This document shows, one piece after another, positions 16,768 to 26,941 of a stretch of 43,053 bases of DNA. This DNA is from Aureimonas sp. SK2. GTDB taxonomy: Bacteria; Pseudomonadota; Alphaproteobacteria; Rhizobiales; Rhizobiaceae. Under the pieces are notes generated by a model that was not told the origin of the DNA, did no database searches, and saw only the letters and a program-made list of their open reading frames with translations. Location of the stretch: the NCBI RefSeq assembly GCF_029813115.1, contig NZ_JAPZDS010000021.1:1-43053 (forward strand), given 5' to 3'. Both the position numbers and the translations under genes were made by a program. Position 1 is the first letter of the stretch; every line of letters begins with the position of its first letter.

Positions 16768-17228
16768 GCTGCCAGGTCCGCGCCTTGCGCAAGGATATCT
16801 TGCAGGGAAAGAAGGGAGATCATCCGATCGTCGATCGCCAGCACTGCGGTCACACAGGATCGTGCGAGAGCCGAGGCGACGTCGGGAGCCGGCTGAAGCT
16901 GATCATTCCGGGCCGTCATGATACTGGACATCGCGTCGACCAGCTGACCTACGAGTCCGCCATCGAGGTCCGCGACGATGATCGCGGACCTCGCGTTCGG
17001 AACGGTGCGGCCGAGCCCCAGGCGATCGCCGAGGTCGACGATGGGCAGAACAGTTCCCCGGAGGTTGACGACGCAGCAGACGTAGGGCGGAGCGTGCGGC
17101 ATCGGGGTGGCCGCAGTATAGCTGCGGATCTCGCGGACGGCATGGACGTCGACACAGAACTCCTGCCCCGCAGCGGAAAAGGCGATCAGTTCGCATGTGT
17201 CGGACACGGCAGCGGACACTTCGCTCAT
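16764..17228 (-). CDS. cheW: CheW-like chemotaxis coupling protein
   Basis: A 154-aa CheW-domain protein that links chemoreceptors to the CheA kinase in the receptor array. Landmarks are LIAFSAAGQEFCVDV at the N-terminus, VREIRSY, PYVCCVVNLRGTVLPIVDL in the central strands (the NLRG motif is the CheW fingerprint) and SAIIVADLDGGLVGQLVDAM near the C-terminus. ATG at 17228 overlaps the stop of the preceding small gene by 4 bp (ATGA), and its own stop overlaps the next gene's GTG. No cheA, cheR, cheB or cheY is in the window, so it probably serves an array encoded elsewhere or works with the adjacent MCP. Confidence 0.94.
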   Translation of the reverse strand: MSEVSAAVSDTCELIAFSAAGQEFCVDVHAVREIRSYTAATPMPHAPPYVCCVVNLRGTVLPIVDLGDRLGLGRTVPNARSAIIVADLDGGLVGQLVDAMSSIMTARNDQLQPAPDVASALARSCVTAVLAIDDRMISLLSLQDILAQGADLAA

Positions 17229-17470
17229 GCCGGGTCCCACTTGAGGTCTGCCAAAGGATTCGCGCTCGACTGTCCGGCGTTCGAGGACATGGAAGGCCGA
17301 ATGCTCCGGAGACGGGAAACGAGATCGTCGATAGCTTCCGGCTGGACGATCATCGCAACCGCATCTCCTGATCCGCTGAGACCGATCATTGCGATTGTTC
17401 CATCGTCACGCGCCTCGAGCGTCTCGACATGCGCCAACGTGAAGCCTCGAAAGCGGCGTTCCTGCACCAT
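17225..17470 (-). CDS. Small unknown protein between MCP and CheW
   Basis: An 81-aa protein beginning MVQERRFRGFTLAHVETLEARDDG and ending NPLADLKWDPA (the two ends of the chain). No family was recognised. The start at 17470 is supported by a GGGGG run 5 bp upstream on the coding strand; the frame stays open to 17563 but that extension looks non-coding. The middle (GTIAMIGLSGSGDAVAMIVQPEAIDDLVSRLRS is split as two strands and a helix) looks like a small alpha/beta fold without membrane segments. Its stop overlaps the cheW start by ATGA, so it is translationally coupled to cheW and follows the MCP by 119 bp. A role in receptor signalling is likely from context only. Confidence 0.72.
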   Translation of the reverse strand: MVQERRFRGFTLAHVETLEARDDGTIAMIGLSGSGDAVAMIVQPEAIDDLVSRLRSIRPSMSSNAGQSSANPLADLKWDPA

Positions 17471-17589
17471 CTGTTCCCCCGCTTCCCAATACGGTCCAGT
17501 CGGTAAATCCGACGGAGATCGAGGCCCTCGATCCCCGGACCTTATGCCTTCAGACCGGATCACGACGGCCCCACGTCGTTGGATGCGGC

Positions 17590-19539
17590 CTAGAACTCCT
17601 CCCAGTTGTCCTGGAGCGTCGACAAGGCGGCGTTGCCCTGGGCGACCGGCTTCATCTGGACGACAGGACGGGCTACGGATGCGGTCGGGGCAGCGCGGCG
17701 ACCGACGTTGGCGGTGCGCTGGGCCGCTCGCTCGCTCTGGCGCGCATGGTTGGCGGTCGCCGCCGTCTTGAACTCGGCGATGAGGCGCGCGAGTTCGTCC
17801 GTCTCGTTCGCCAGTGTCTGGGCCGCTGCCGTCGCCTGCTCCACCATCGCCGCGTTCTGCTGCGTGACCTTGTCCATCTGGTCGGCGGCGGTGGACACCT
17901 CCTTCAGGCTCACCGCCTGCTCCTGGGCACGGCGCGCGATCTCGCTGACGACCCGGCTGACCTCGCCGACCTCGCCGATGATCTCCTCGAGGCTCCGGCC
18001 CGACGCCGTCACCAGTTCGACGCCGGTTCCGACCTGATGGCTCGATGCCTCGATCAGGCCCTTGATCTCTTTCGCCGCCTCCGCCGAGCGCTGGGCGAGC
18101 CCCCGCACCTCCTGCGCCACCACCGCAAAGCCCCGGCCGGCCTCGCCGGCGCGCGCCGCCTCGACACCGGCGTTCAGCGCGAGCAGGTTGGTCTGGAAGG
18201 CGATCTCGTCGATCACCCCGATGATGTTGCCGATCTTCTGCGAGGATTGCTCGATCGTCTGCATGGCGTCGATCGCCCGGCTCACGATCTCGCCGCCCTT
18301 CTGGGCGTTGCGCTGGGCGCTCTGGGCGCTGGCCTGCGCCTGTGTGGCGTTCTCAGCCGTCTCGTTGACCGCGCGCGTCACCTCGCCGAGCGCAGCGACC
18401 GTTTCCTCAAGACTTGCCGCCTGCTGCTCCGTGCGCTGGGCAAGATCGTTGGACGCCACGTTGATCTCCGTGAGGCCCGTCCGGATCGAGCCGATCGAGC
18501 CGACCACCGCGCCGATCGTCTGCTCCAGCTTCTCCACCGATCCATTGAACTGGTCGCGGATGGGTTCGAACTCGGCCGCCACAGGACGATTCATGCGGGC
18601 TGTCAGGTTGCCGGCGGCAAGCTCTGCGAAGCCGGTCTCGATGTCGGATACGAAGCCCTGGAGTTCCTGTGCCTTCGCGCGGTCGGCCTGAGCCTGCGCT
18701 TCGCGTCGTGCGTCTTCCGCCTTCCGGGCCGCTTCGGCGTCAGCCTCCAGACGCTTGTTCAGGATCGCCGCATCCTTGAACACCTGAACGGCACGAGCCA
18801 TGCCGCCGACCTCATCGCCACGGTCCTGTCCATCGACGATCGTCTCAAGGTTGCCGGCGGCCAGATCCGCCATGCGGTCCCGGAGGTTCGTCAGCGGCTG
18901 CGTGATCCCCTTGGTCGAAACCCACAATGCGGCGATAAGGCCGAAGACGGCACTCACGATGGTACCGCCGATCAGCATCCAGGACGCGCTGGCCGCCTGC
19001 GCGAAAAGCCTTGCGTTCATCTCCGTGACATGTGCGATCGTCCTGTCGTTCAAGGCGCCCGTCTGCTTGCTCAATGCGAGTACCGCAGGGTTGACGATCC
19101 TCATCTCCGCAAGCCCCGCATCGTTGTTGTCCGCGAGACCGGCGGCCACGGCCAACGGGGCGCGGCTCGTCACGATGTCCATCTGCTCCTTGATGGCACG
19201 CAGCGCATCTGCTTCATCCGTCAAGCGCCTGGCGGCCTCACCGTAGTACTTCTGCATGAGGTCGAGCTGTTCCTTCGCCAGCTCCGCAGCCGACTTCGCT
19301 TCTTGCGATGTCCCGGAATAGGCAAAGCTACGGTAGGCCGCGAACCCGACGGCATTGGCGGAACGGTTCAAGCGGGCGAGGTAGATCGCCGACTTGTCCA
19401 GCCGTTCGATCATGTCCGAATAAGCGGCGTTGGAGGCGAAGAGGGTCATTGCCCCATAGATCGAAGCACCTATGCCGATCGAACTGATGAAGAGCGCAAT
19501 CAAAGCGATCTTTGTGGCGATCCGCAGCTTCTTCATCAT
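17590..19539 (-). CDS. Methyl-accepting chemotaxis protein with C-terminal NWEEF tether
   Basis: A 649-aa chemoreceptor. Membrane helix 1 spans about residues 10-35 and helix 2 about 187-212, enclosing a helical periplasmic ligand domain of about 150 residues. A HAMP domain follows (about 213-266), then an Ala/Glu/Arg-rich coiled coil, a second HAMP-like segment (about 300-350) and the signalling hairpin with tip region [20 protein letters not shown]. After a flexible linker the chain ends in NWEEF, equivalent to the NWETF pentapeptide that tethers CheR and CheB in Tsr and Tar. It has therefore kept adaptation-enzyme recruitment. It is first in the operon with the 81-aa protein, cheW and the GGDEF-EAL gene. 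The ligand is unknown. The start has two adjacent ATG codons after GGGG. Confidence 0.94.
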   Translation of the reverse strand: MMKKLRIATKIALIALFISSIGIGASIYGAMTLFASNAAYSDMIERLDKSAIYLARLNRSANAVGFAAYRSFAYSGTSQEAKSAAELAKEQLDLMQKYYGEAARRLTDEADALRAIKEQMDIVTSRAPLAVAAGLADNNDAGLAEMRIVNPAVLALSKQTGALNDRTIAHVTEMNARLFAQAASASWMLIGGTIVSAVFGLIAALWVSTKGITQPLTNLRDRMADLAAGNLETIVDGQDRGDEVGGMARAVQVFKDAAILNKRLEADAEAARKAEDARREAQAQADRAKAQELQGFVSDIETGFAELAAGNLTARMNRPVAAEFEPIRDQFNGSVEKLEQTIGAVVGSIGSIRTGLTEINVASNDLAQRTEQQAASLEETVAALGEVTRAVNETAENATQAQASAQSAQRNAQKGGEIVSRAIDAMQTIEQSSQKIGNIIGVIDEIAFQTNLLALNAGVEAARAGEAGRGFAVVAQEVRGLAQRSAEAAKEIKGLIEASSHQVGTGVELVTASGRSLEEIIGEVGEVSRVVSEIARRAQEQAVSLKEVSTAADQMDKVTQQNAAMVEQATAAAQTLANETDELARLIAEFKTAATANHARQSERAAQRTANVGRRAAPTASVARPVVQMKPVAQGNAALSTLQDNWEEF

Positions 19540-19603
19540 CGAATTTGCCCCATAGAGCGTGAAAATGTCCTTTCAAGACCGTAACCCCAGGTTATTAAAA
19601 TGG

Positions 19604-19651
19604 GATTAGCTATGCTCCCCTGGCTAATCGTTCCGACTAAGTAAATTTACT
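19604..19651. promoter_or_regulatory. Dyad pair upstream of the MCP operon
   Basis: GATTAGC (19604-19610) and GCTAATC (19623-19629) form a perfect 7-bp inverted repeat with a 12-nt centre. Next to it lies AGTAAATTTACT (19640-19651), a perfect 12-bp palindrome. Both are 65-112 bp upstream of the MCP start, where regulator sites or promoter elements are expected. The binding protein is unknown. Confidence 0.38.
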
Positions 19652-19920
19652 GACGACCGTACAACGGCTCCTGTTTTTCCGGCCCAAGAACGGGCCGTTC
19701 GCCTTGATAGCAAGGTTTGCATATAATTTTCCTGCATGCGGAAGGCCCGTGCGCAAGGCCGCCATTGCGTATCTACCGAATAGTTTCACGCCGTTTAGGA
19801 TGACAACAAGAAGAATGATTGGGGAATTCGCGTGGAAACAGAACTGTTGCAGACGATCTTTCGTATTTTCCAGCATGCGTACGCCCGGCCCGTTCGGTTC
19901 CCGCTTCCCGGAAAGGGGAG

Positions 19921-19936
19921 AAGCTGTATACAGCTT
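19921..19936. promoter_or_regulatory. 16-bp perfect palindrome upstream of chrA
   Basis: AAGCTGTATACAGCTT is self-complementary over all 16 bases and ends 79 bp before the chrA ATG. The core TGTATACA is like operators of GntR-type and other dimeric regulators. It is the best candidate for a control site of the chrA gene, but no GntR or ChrB-type gene is adjacent; the nearest regulator is the Crp/Fnr protein after chrA. Confidence 0.45.
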
Positions 19937-20015
19937 GACCGATACTCGTCACCTTGGGTACCCACAACAACACAGGACTTTCAGCCCTGCGCGGGATGAA
20001 TGGAGTTTACGAGAA

Positions 20016-21431
20016 ATGACTGTCGCTCCGACGACCCGCCTCCCGTCCACCGAACCCACCCGCGCGCACGATCACGGCATCCCTTTCGGGGAAGCCGTCC
20101 GGGTCTGGATCAACATCGCCTGCCTGTCCTTCGGCGGGCCGGCCGGGCAGATCGCCCTCATGCACCGCGTCCTCGTCGACGAGAAGCGGTGGATCGGCGA
20201 GGAGCGGTTCCTCCACGCCCTGAACTACTGCATGCTCCTGCCCGGCCCCGAGGCCCAGCAGCTCGCGACCTACATCGGCTGGCTCCTTCACCGCACGAAG
20301 GGCGGCCTCGTCGCGGGCGGCCTCTTCGTCCTGCCGGGCCTTCTCGCCATCATGGCCCTGTCGTTCGTCTACGTCGCCTTCGGCAACGTCGGCATCGTCG
20401 CCGGCCTGTTCTTCGGCCTGAAGGCGGCGGTGCTGGCGATCGTGCTCGAGGCCGTGAACCGGATCGGGAGGCGCGCCTTGCGCAACCGCACCATGGTCGC
20501 CGTCGCAGCCGCCGCCTTCGCCGCGATCTTCCTATTCGACGTGCCGTTCCCCGCGATCATCCTCGCGTCCGGTCTCCTCGGCTACATCGGCGCCCGCGCG
20601 GGATCTGCCGCCTTTACCGGGGGCGGCGGACACGGGCCGTCGAAGGGCGTGGTGCTCGCCGACGCGGATTCCGCCCTCGGCGAGAGGGTACCCGACCATG
20701 CTCGACCGAACCTGCGCTGGGCGCTGCGCATCTCGGCGGTGTTCCTGGCCCTGTGGCTGGTCCCAGTCGCGCTCCTCGTCCTCGCCTTCGGCACGGGCAA
20801 CGTCTTCGCCGACGTGGCCGTGTTCTTCTCCAAGATGGCGGTGGTCACCTTCGGTGGCGCCTATGCCGTCCTCGCCTATGTCGCCCAGCAGGCGGTCGAG
20901 CACTACGGCTGGCTGGGCCCAGGCGAGATGCTGAACGGCCTCGGCCTCGCCGAAACGACGCCTGGGCCGCTGATCATGGTCACCCAGTTCGTCGGGTTCC
21001 TGGCCGCGTTCCGAGAGCCGGGGGCAATGAACCCCTACCTCGCCGGAACGCTCGGCGGGCTGCTGACCACCTGGGTGACGTTCCTGCCCTGCTTCCTGTG
21101 GATCTTCCTCGGCGCACCCTTCATCGAGCGGCTGCGCGGTAACCACGCTTTGTCGGGGGCACTCTCGGCCATCACGGCCGCGGTGGTCGGCGTGATCCTG
21201 AACCTTGCCGTCTGGTTCGGGCTGCACGTCCTGTTCCGGCAGGTAGCGGAGGTCCGCGTCGGCCCGCTCTCACTGGACGTGCCGCAGGTGGCGAGCATCG
21301 ACCCCGCCGCCCTCGTCCTGTTCGTCGCGGCCGCGATCGCCCTGTTCCGCTTCCGCCTCGGCGTCGTCCCGACGCTGCTCGGAGCGGCTGGCGCGGGAGC
21401 TTTATGGCACCTGATCACGAGTGCTGTTTGA
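20016..21431 (+). CDS. chrA: Chromate transporter ChrA, long-chain CHR family
   Basis: A 471-aa inner-membrane protein that exports chromate and gives chromate resistance. It is a fusion of two homologous CHR halves in opposite topology, as in the long (LCHR) group. The N-half has [15 protein letters not shown] and [15 protein letters not shown]; the C-half repeats the pattern as [13 protein letters not shown] and [15 protein letters not shown]. About ten to twelve hydrophobic helices are visible. ATG 20016 is chosen because homology begins soon after it and GGAG is present at 20002-20005; the frame is open upstream to 19704 without homology. A 16-bp palindrome lies in its leader. Neighbours chrB/chrF are absent, so regulation is not of the classical ChrB type. 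Confidence 0.94.
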   Translation: MTVAPTTRLPSTEPTRAHDHGIPFGEAVRVWINIACLSFGGPAGQIALMHRVLVDEKRWIGEERFLHALNYCMLLPGPEAQQLATYIGWLLHRTKGGLVAGGLFVLPGLLAIMALSFVYVAFGNVGIVAGLFFGLKAAVLAIVLEAVNRIGRRALRNRTMVAVAAAAFAAIFLFDVPFPAIILASGLLGYIGARAGSAAFTGGGGHGPSKGVVLADADSALGERVPDHARPNLRWALRISAVFLALWLVPVALLVLAFGTGNVFADVAVFFSKMAVVTFGGAYAVLAYVAQQAVEHYGWLGPGEMLNGLGLAETTPGPLIMVTQFVGFLAAFREPGAMNPYLAGTLGGLLTTWVTFLPCFLWIFLGAPFIERLRGNHALSGALSAITAAVVGVILNLAVWFGLHVLFRQVAEVRVGPLSLDVPQVASIDPAALVLFVAAAIALFRFRLGVVPTLLGAAGAGALWHLITSAV

Positions 21432-21558
21432 TAGGGAGCAATCCAGTGCGAGCCCACCGGCACAAATCCGATAGCCGTCGATGAGTCCCGTTGCGCGGGA
21501 TGCTGAGGGATCGGATGAAACGCATATCGGGGTGACCCTTTTCGAACCCAGCGAGCCG

Positions 21559-22338
21559 ATGGATCAGCGCCCGCCGACATGTCGGATCACCAAGTATGGT
21601 CCGCTCTCTCCCGATGAGGCCGAGGCGTTCGAGGAGATGGCCGGCGCACCCATGACGCTCACGCGTGGACAGTATGTCCGACATCGAGGCGACACCGATC
21701 CCAAGGTCTACTTCCTGCGATCCGGCTGGGTGTCCTGTAGCGTCACGTTCGAGGACGGGGCCCGCCAGATCGTCAAGATCCACCTCCCCGGCGACCTCGT
21801 CGGGGTCCCAAGCTTCGCAGCTTCGGTCGCTGGCGAAACCATCCAGGCTCTATCGGACGCGGTCGTGGCACCGGTTTCCAACCAAAGCTTCGGCAGGCTG
21901 TTTCGCCATCACCCACGCCTCGCAGCGATCCTGTTCGTTGTCTCGCAGGAAGAGCGCGCTCTCCTCATGCGACGCCTGGCGTGGGTGGGCAGAACACGCT
22001 CGATCCAGCGTGTCGGCGAACTCATCATGAGTCTGCACGATCGGGTGAGCCTTGCCGACCCTACGCATACGGGACCGATCTTCGCACCCCTCAGTCAGGA
22101 GGAGATCGGAGATGCGACGGGCTTGACGAATGTCACCGTCAACCATTGCCTTCAGGAACTGCGGCAGCGTCAGGTCGCATCGTGGCGGCGCTTCTCGTTG
22201 GAAGTCCATGACCGAGCCCGGCTCGAAGAGCTGGTGGGCATCCCACGCGAGGCGATCCGCACTTTGGATTGGTTCGAGGATCCAATGACTGATGAAAGCC
22301 GTCCGCCTCTTGCGAGGTCGCCGACCACCATGCCGTGA
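21559..22338 (+). CDS. Crp/Fnr-family transcriptional regulator
   Basis: A 259-aa regulator with an N-terminal cyclic-nucleotide-binding-like sensory domain (about 15-130) and a C-terminal winged helix (about 150-225). Typical features are LSPDEAEAFEEM, VYFLRSGWVSCSVTFEDG in the beta-roll, the phrase IHLPGDLVGVP, the long dimer helix and the HTH with LSQEEIGDATGLTNVTVNHCLQELRQR split over two helices. The FNR cysteine cluster is not seen, so it is not an oxygen-sensing FNR; effector unknown. An in-frame ATG at 21481 would give 285 aa, but its extra sequence has weak coding character; 21559 matches the usual N-terminus. It follows chrA and could respond to stress, though direct control of chrA is not shown. 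Confidence 0.85.
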   Translation: MDQRPPTCRITKYGPLSPDEAEAFEEMAGAPMTLTRGQYVRHRGDTDPKVYFLRSGWVSCSVTFEDGARQIVKIHLPGDLVGVPSFAASVAGETIQALSDAVVAPVSNQSFGRLFRHHPRLAAILFVVSQEERALLMRRLAWVGRTRSIQRVGELIMSLHDRVSLADPTHTGPIFAPLSQEEIGDATGLTNVTVNHCLQELRQRQVASWRRFSLEVHDRARLEELVGIPREAIRTLDWFEDPMTDESRPPLARSPTTMP

Positions 22339-22963
22339 AACGTCCGCTTTACCAATGCGCGCCTGGATGGCTGACCGTCTAAAAGCCACTCGATCGAGCC
22401 GATCACAGTGGACTTGCGCTGGGCAAGTGGAGAGCTCTTTCGAACGACAGAGGAGCATTTCATGGGCAAGCCGCAGCGCCGGTTCGACAAGGAGTTCAAG
22501 GCGGAGGCCGTTCGTCTGGTAGGGTCGAGCGACCGCACGCGAGCCAGGAGATCGCCCAGGGTCTCGGCGTCGGGCTATCGGCGTTGCGGCTCTGGCTGGA
22601 CAAACGCTGTGAGCGTGATCTGGAAGCGCCACCTCCCGAACGCCAGGAGGACCTGGCGGCCGAGTTGAAGCGGCTGCGTCCAATTGGGTCGGCTCCCGGC
22701 CGTTGACGAAGAACGATGGGTTTCAGCAACACCGCCGGCCTCCAGATCGGAGACCTTCCGCTCGATGACGGCCGGCACCTCCAACAACTGGATACACATA
22801 AGCTCGTCCAAACCTTCATGGAGCGGCATGCAGCGGATGACCGGTCTGAGGTCCTGTAGATGATCTATCCAGGTATCGGATGGAAGATACGGCAGGCCTC
22901 GCAGAACGGGTCCAAGAACTCAACCAGCATCACCGACGCGTCAAGCTGTCCCCTACAAGGCCA
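22339..22963. other. Degenerate stretch holding an IS3 remnant
   Basis: Between the Crp/Fnr gene and the leftward ABC operon lies 625 bp of low coding quality. The only recognisable content is a frameshifted IS3-type OrfA fragment (22462-22706). Short open frames in 22707-22963, such as one starting at 22716, match no family I recognise. No terminal inverted repeats or target duplication could be fixed by eye. Confidence 0.5.
22462..22706 (+). pseudogene. Frameshifted and truncated IS3-family transposase OrfA
   Basis: From ATG 22462, preceded by AGAGGAG, the frame reads MGKPQRRFDKEFKAEAVRL and VGSSDRT, a typical IS3-family OrfA helix-turn-helix start. At about 22540 the reading frame must change; the following frame continues SQEIAQGLGVGLSALRLWL and DKRCERDLEAPPPERQEDLAAELKRLR (in two pieces), which is the expected OrfA middle and coiled coil. 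Similarity stops at about 22681 and the new frame ends at 22706. OrfB with its DDE catalytic domain is missing. The element is therefore dead and marks a past insertion beside the PotABCD-type importer. Confidence 0.8.
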
Positions 22964-24023
<1,060 letters not shown>

Positions 24024-24037
<14 letters not shown>

Positions 24038-24803
24038 GGGGGGCTCCTGGTCTGGCGAAGAGGGAGAAGAGGAGGAAGAGCATCATCGAACCGCCGAGAA
24101 GGATCGTGCAGATCGCGTTGATTTCGGGCGTGAAGCCCTTGCGAATGGCCGAGTAGATCTCGACCGGCAGGGTCGAGAAGCCGGGCGTCGCGAGAAAGTA
24201 CGAGACGACGAACTGATCGAGGGAGACGGCGAAGGCAAAGAGCGCTGCGCCGACGATGCTGGGCAGGAGCAGCGGCAGCGTCACCCGGAAGAAGGCCGAC
24301 ACCGGCCGCGAGCCGAGGCTCATGGCCGCTTCCTCGAGATCCGTGCGGATCGTCGTCAGGCCCGTGCCGACGACCAGGACGACATAGGGGATGGCCAGCG
24401 CCACGTGGCCGATGAGAATCGCGTGGAACCCGCGCCCGATGCCGGTCCAGAAGAAGAAGACGAGCATGGCCGTGCCGGTGATCAGCCAGGGAATGGCGAT
24501 CGGCGGCAGGAGCAGGAGGCGCAGCAGCGTCTTGCCGCGAAATTCGCGCCGAGACAGGGCGACGGCCGCGAGCGTTCCGAGGCCGGTCGCGATCGCCGAC
24601 GTGATCAGTGCGATGAAGACGCTGTTCCAGCTGGAGCGCAGGAGCTTGGCGTTCTCGCTGAGCGCCGCGTACCAGTGCGTCGTGAACCGGAAGGGCAGCG
24701 CGTAGAGCGGCGACTCGTTGAAACCCATCGCCACCAGCACCGCGATCGGTAGGTAGAGGAAGACGAGGATCGCCACGAGATAGGTGCGGGCGGCGAGTTT
24801 CAT
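24024..24803 (-). CDS. ABC transporter permease, PotC type
   Basis: A 259-aa inner-membrane permease with six hydrophobic helices. It has the PotC/PotI-like start LYLPIAVLVAMGFNESPLY and the EAA loop LEEAAMSLGSRPVSAFFRVTLPLL (split over helix-turn-helix) that docks on the ATPase. GAGGAGGGAC is a strong ribosome-binding site before ATG 24803. It pairs with the PotB-type permease 12 bp upstream. Confidence 0.92.
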
Positions 24804-24815
24804 GGGTGTCCCTCC

Positions 24816-25742
24816 TCAGACGGCGGCATTGCGGCGCAGGACGCCGGAGAAGGTGGCGAAGATCGCCAGCACCACGGCCAGGATGGTGAAGGACAGGGCG
24901 GCGCCGAGGGGCCAGTTGAAGGCTGCCGTGAACTGCTCCTCGATCACCGTGCCGAGCGTGACGCCGCGCGTCCCGCCGAGGATGCGCGGCTCCATGAAGG
25001 CGCCGATGACGGGCACGAAGATCAGGATCGCGCCGGAGATGAGGCCGGGCGCGGCCAGCGGCACAAGGATCTTGAAGAGGATGGTCCACCAGCGCGCCCC
25101 CAGGCTCGCCGCCGCCTCAAGGATCGCGTCGTCGATCGCGAGAAGCGCGACGTAGCAGGTCAGCACCATGTAGGGCAGGTAGCCGTGGACGAGACCGAGG
25201 ACGATCGCGGGAAGGGAGTAGAGGAAGCCGACCGAGGGCGCGTCGGCGAAGACCGTGCGGATCGCGGTGTCGAGGAAGCCGCCCTCGCGGATCACCATGG
25301 TCCAGGAGAAGACGCGCACGAGCCCGTTGGTCCAGAACGGCAGGATGACGAGAATCAGGAGCGTCTCGCGGGCGCGCCCGGCCGTCGCGCGCACCAGGGC
25401 TAGGGCCGCGAGGAAGCCTAGGACGGCGCAGATCGCGGTCGTCCAGAGCCCGATCAGGAGCGACGTCCAGGCGACGCCGACGAGATAGGGCTGGTCGATG
25501 AAGGCGCGGTAGTTCTTCAGCGTGAAGAACACCTCCTTCTTGCCCATCGGCGTGCCGCTGAGAAAGCTGAAGACCAGCATGGCGCCGAGCGGGAGGAGGA
25601 CGGCGAGCGTCAGCCAGGCATAGGTCGGCAGGAGCATGGCGACCGTCGCCATCCAAGCCGGCAGCCGTCGGGTGCCCCCTCCGGCCGCGACGGGGTCGCG
25701 GCCGGAGCTGATGTCGGAACCGATGGCGGCCTCAGCCGGCAT
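24816..25742 (-). CDS. ABC transporter permease, PotB type
   Basis: A 308-aa inner-membrane permease with six to seven helices after a Gly/Ala-rich cytoplasmic leader of about 30 residues. FSFLSGTPMGKKEVFFTLKNY is the periplasmic loop typical of PotB/PotH-like proteins (given here as one 20-residue region around 60-80), and ILEAAASLGARWWTILFKI around residue 210 is the EAA docking loop. Its start at 25742 overlaps the end of the binding-protein gene by 11 bp, so expression is coupled. Confidence 0.92.
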   Translation of the reverse strand: MPAEAAIGSDISSGRDPVAAGGGTRRLPAWMATVAMLLPTYAWLTLAVLLPLGAMLVFSFLSGTPMGKKEVFFTLKNYRAFIDQPYLVGVAWTSLLIGLWTTAICAVLGFLAALALVRATAGRARETLLILVILPFWTNGLVRVFSWTMVIREGGFLDTAIRTVFADAPSVGFLYSLPAIVLGLVHGYLPYMVLTCYVALLAIDDAILEAAASLGARWWTILFKILVPLAAPGLISGAILIFVPVIGAFMEPRILGGTRGVTLGTVIEEQFTAAFNWPLGAALSFTILAVVLAIFATFSGVLRRNAAV

Positions 25743-26808
25743 AGGAAGCCTTCACTTCCTGCCAGAGGTTGCTGAAGGCCTCGCGGCGCTCGTCGGGCTG
25801 CGGCGCCATGATCGTCATCGTGTCGAGATAGGCCGCGTCGTGGACCTTGCGGTTGAGGTCGTCAGCGGGAAGCTTGTCCATTGCGGCCGTGTTGGCCGAG
25901 GCCGGCGCGCCGACCTTGGTCGCCCAGTCGAAGTAGAAGGCGGGATCGATCATGTAGTTGATGAAGGCGAGCGCGCTGTCCTTGTTCTCGCTCGTCGCCG
26001 GGATCGCCAGCGTGTCGAGCCAGCCGACCGCCCCTTCCTTCGGGACCACGAACTCTACCGGCAGCTTGAAGTTGCGCTTCGAGCGGACCGAGGCTCCGGA
26101 CCAGTAGACGGAGAGGTCGAACTCGCCGGCCGAGAAGGCCTTGTTCCACTGGTCCTCGCTGGTCCAGATCGTCTTGACGTTCGGCTTCAGAGCCTTCAGC
26201 CAGTCGCCGGCGCTCTTCAGGTCCTTCGGATCGTTCATGTCCTGGCCGGTCATGAAGGCGCCGATGGCGACCGCCGTCACGGCGTCGTCGAAGAGACCGA
26301 CCTTCCCGGCATAGGCGGGATCGGCCAGTGCGCCGTAGCTGTCGGGCCGCGGCCTGCCGTCGCGCACGGCGAGCGCGTTCATGCCCCAGACCCAGGGAAC
26401 GCCGTAGTGCTCGCCGTCCACCGTGAAGTTCGGATGGTCGGCGAGCTTCGCCGGCACGCCGGCGGCGTTCGGAACCTTGGACAGGTCGATGGCATCGAGA
26501 AGGTCTTCGGCGGTCGCCTGCTGGGTGCGGGCGCTGTTGACGACGACGACGTCGTAGGCGCCCGGGTTGGTCCGCAGCTTCGTCAGCATTTCGGACTCGG
26601 CATTGTAGTAGTCGTGGACCACCTCGATGCCGGTCTTCTCCTTGAAGGCCTCGACGGCCCACTTCTCGTCGGTGCCGTAGCCCTGCCAATTGAGGACGGT
26701 CACGGTTCCGGCCGCCCGCGCCGGGCGAAGCCCCGCGCCGAGCCCGGCGATGGCCAGCGTGCCGGCGCCCATGAGGGTCAGGACATCGCGTCTTGAAGGC
26801 TTCTGCAT
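25732..26808 (-). CDS. ABC transporter substrate-binding protein, PotD/PotF type
   Basis: A 358-aa periplasmic binding protein. The N-terminus has a twin-arginine-like SRRDVL motif and a signal ending ARAAG, so Tat export is possible. The mature protein starts VTVLNWQGYGTDE, like PotD/PotF, and has GVPWVWGMNALAVR, a hinge region and YWSGASVRSK in the second lobe. PotD-family proteins usually bind putrescine or spermidine through acidic residues, but members import many other small molecules. Here the operon lies directly behind a nicotinate degradation cluster, so a pyridine or conjugate is a possible ligand. ATG 26808 is preferred (GGGAG 8 bp upstream). It precedes permeases and ATPase and is 133 bp downstream of the MFS gene. 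Confidence 0.9.
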   Translation of the reverse strand: MQKPSRRDVLTLMGAGTLAIAGLGAGLRPARAAGTVTVLNWQGYGTDEKWAVEAFKEKTGIEVVHDYYNAESEMLTKLRTNPGAYDVVVVNSARTQQATAEDLLDAIDLSKVPNAAGVPAKLADHPNFTVDGEHYGVPWVWGMNALAVRDGRPRPDSYGALADPAYAGKVGLFDDAVTAVAIGAFMTGQDMNDPKDLKSAGDWLKALKPNVKTIWTSEDQWNKAFSAGEFDLSVYWSGASVRSKRNFKLPVEFVVPKEGAVGWLDTLAIPATSENKDSALAFINYMIDPAFYFDWATKVGAPASANTAAMDKLPADDLNRKVHDAAYLDTMTIMAPQPDERREAFSNLWQEVKASYAG

Positions 26809-26941
26809 ACTGGCGGCTCCCATCGGTCGCAAGGAAAAGGGGGTGAAGAGGAATACGGAAGGCCATTCGAGCACAAGGCCGGGAGATTCGACATCCGGCA
26901 TCGTGCCGGTCCGGCCCGTCGCGGTCGAATTCAGGGCGACG

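Larger units (their letters stand above)
19540..20015. other. AT-richer divergent promoter region between MCP and chrA
   Basis: These 476 bases hold no convincing gene and are clearly richer in A+T than the coding DNA. They contain several dyads: GATTAGC/GCTAATC (19604-19629), the 12-bp palindrome AGTAAATTTACT (19640-19651), CGGCCC/GGGCCG (19680-19697) and a 16-bp perfect palindrome (19921-19936). Promoters for the leftward chemosensory operon and rightward chrA must lie here. A leftward frame at 19876-19637 has no family resemblance and was not called. Confidence 0.5.

Noticed and set aside
22575-22829. 84-codon leftward frame over the IS3 remnant
   Set aside because: Overlaps the recognisable OrfA pieces on the other strand and has no family match.
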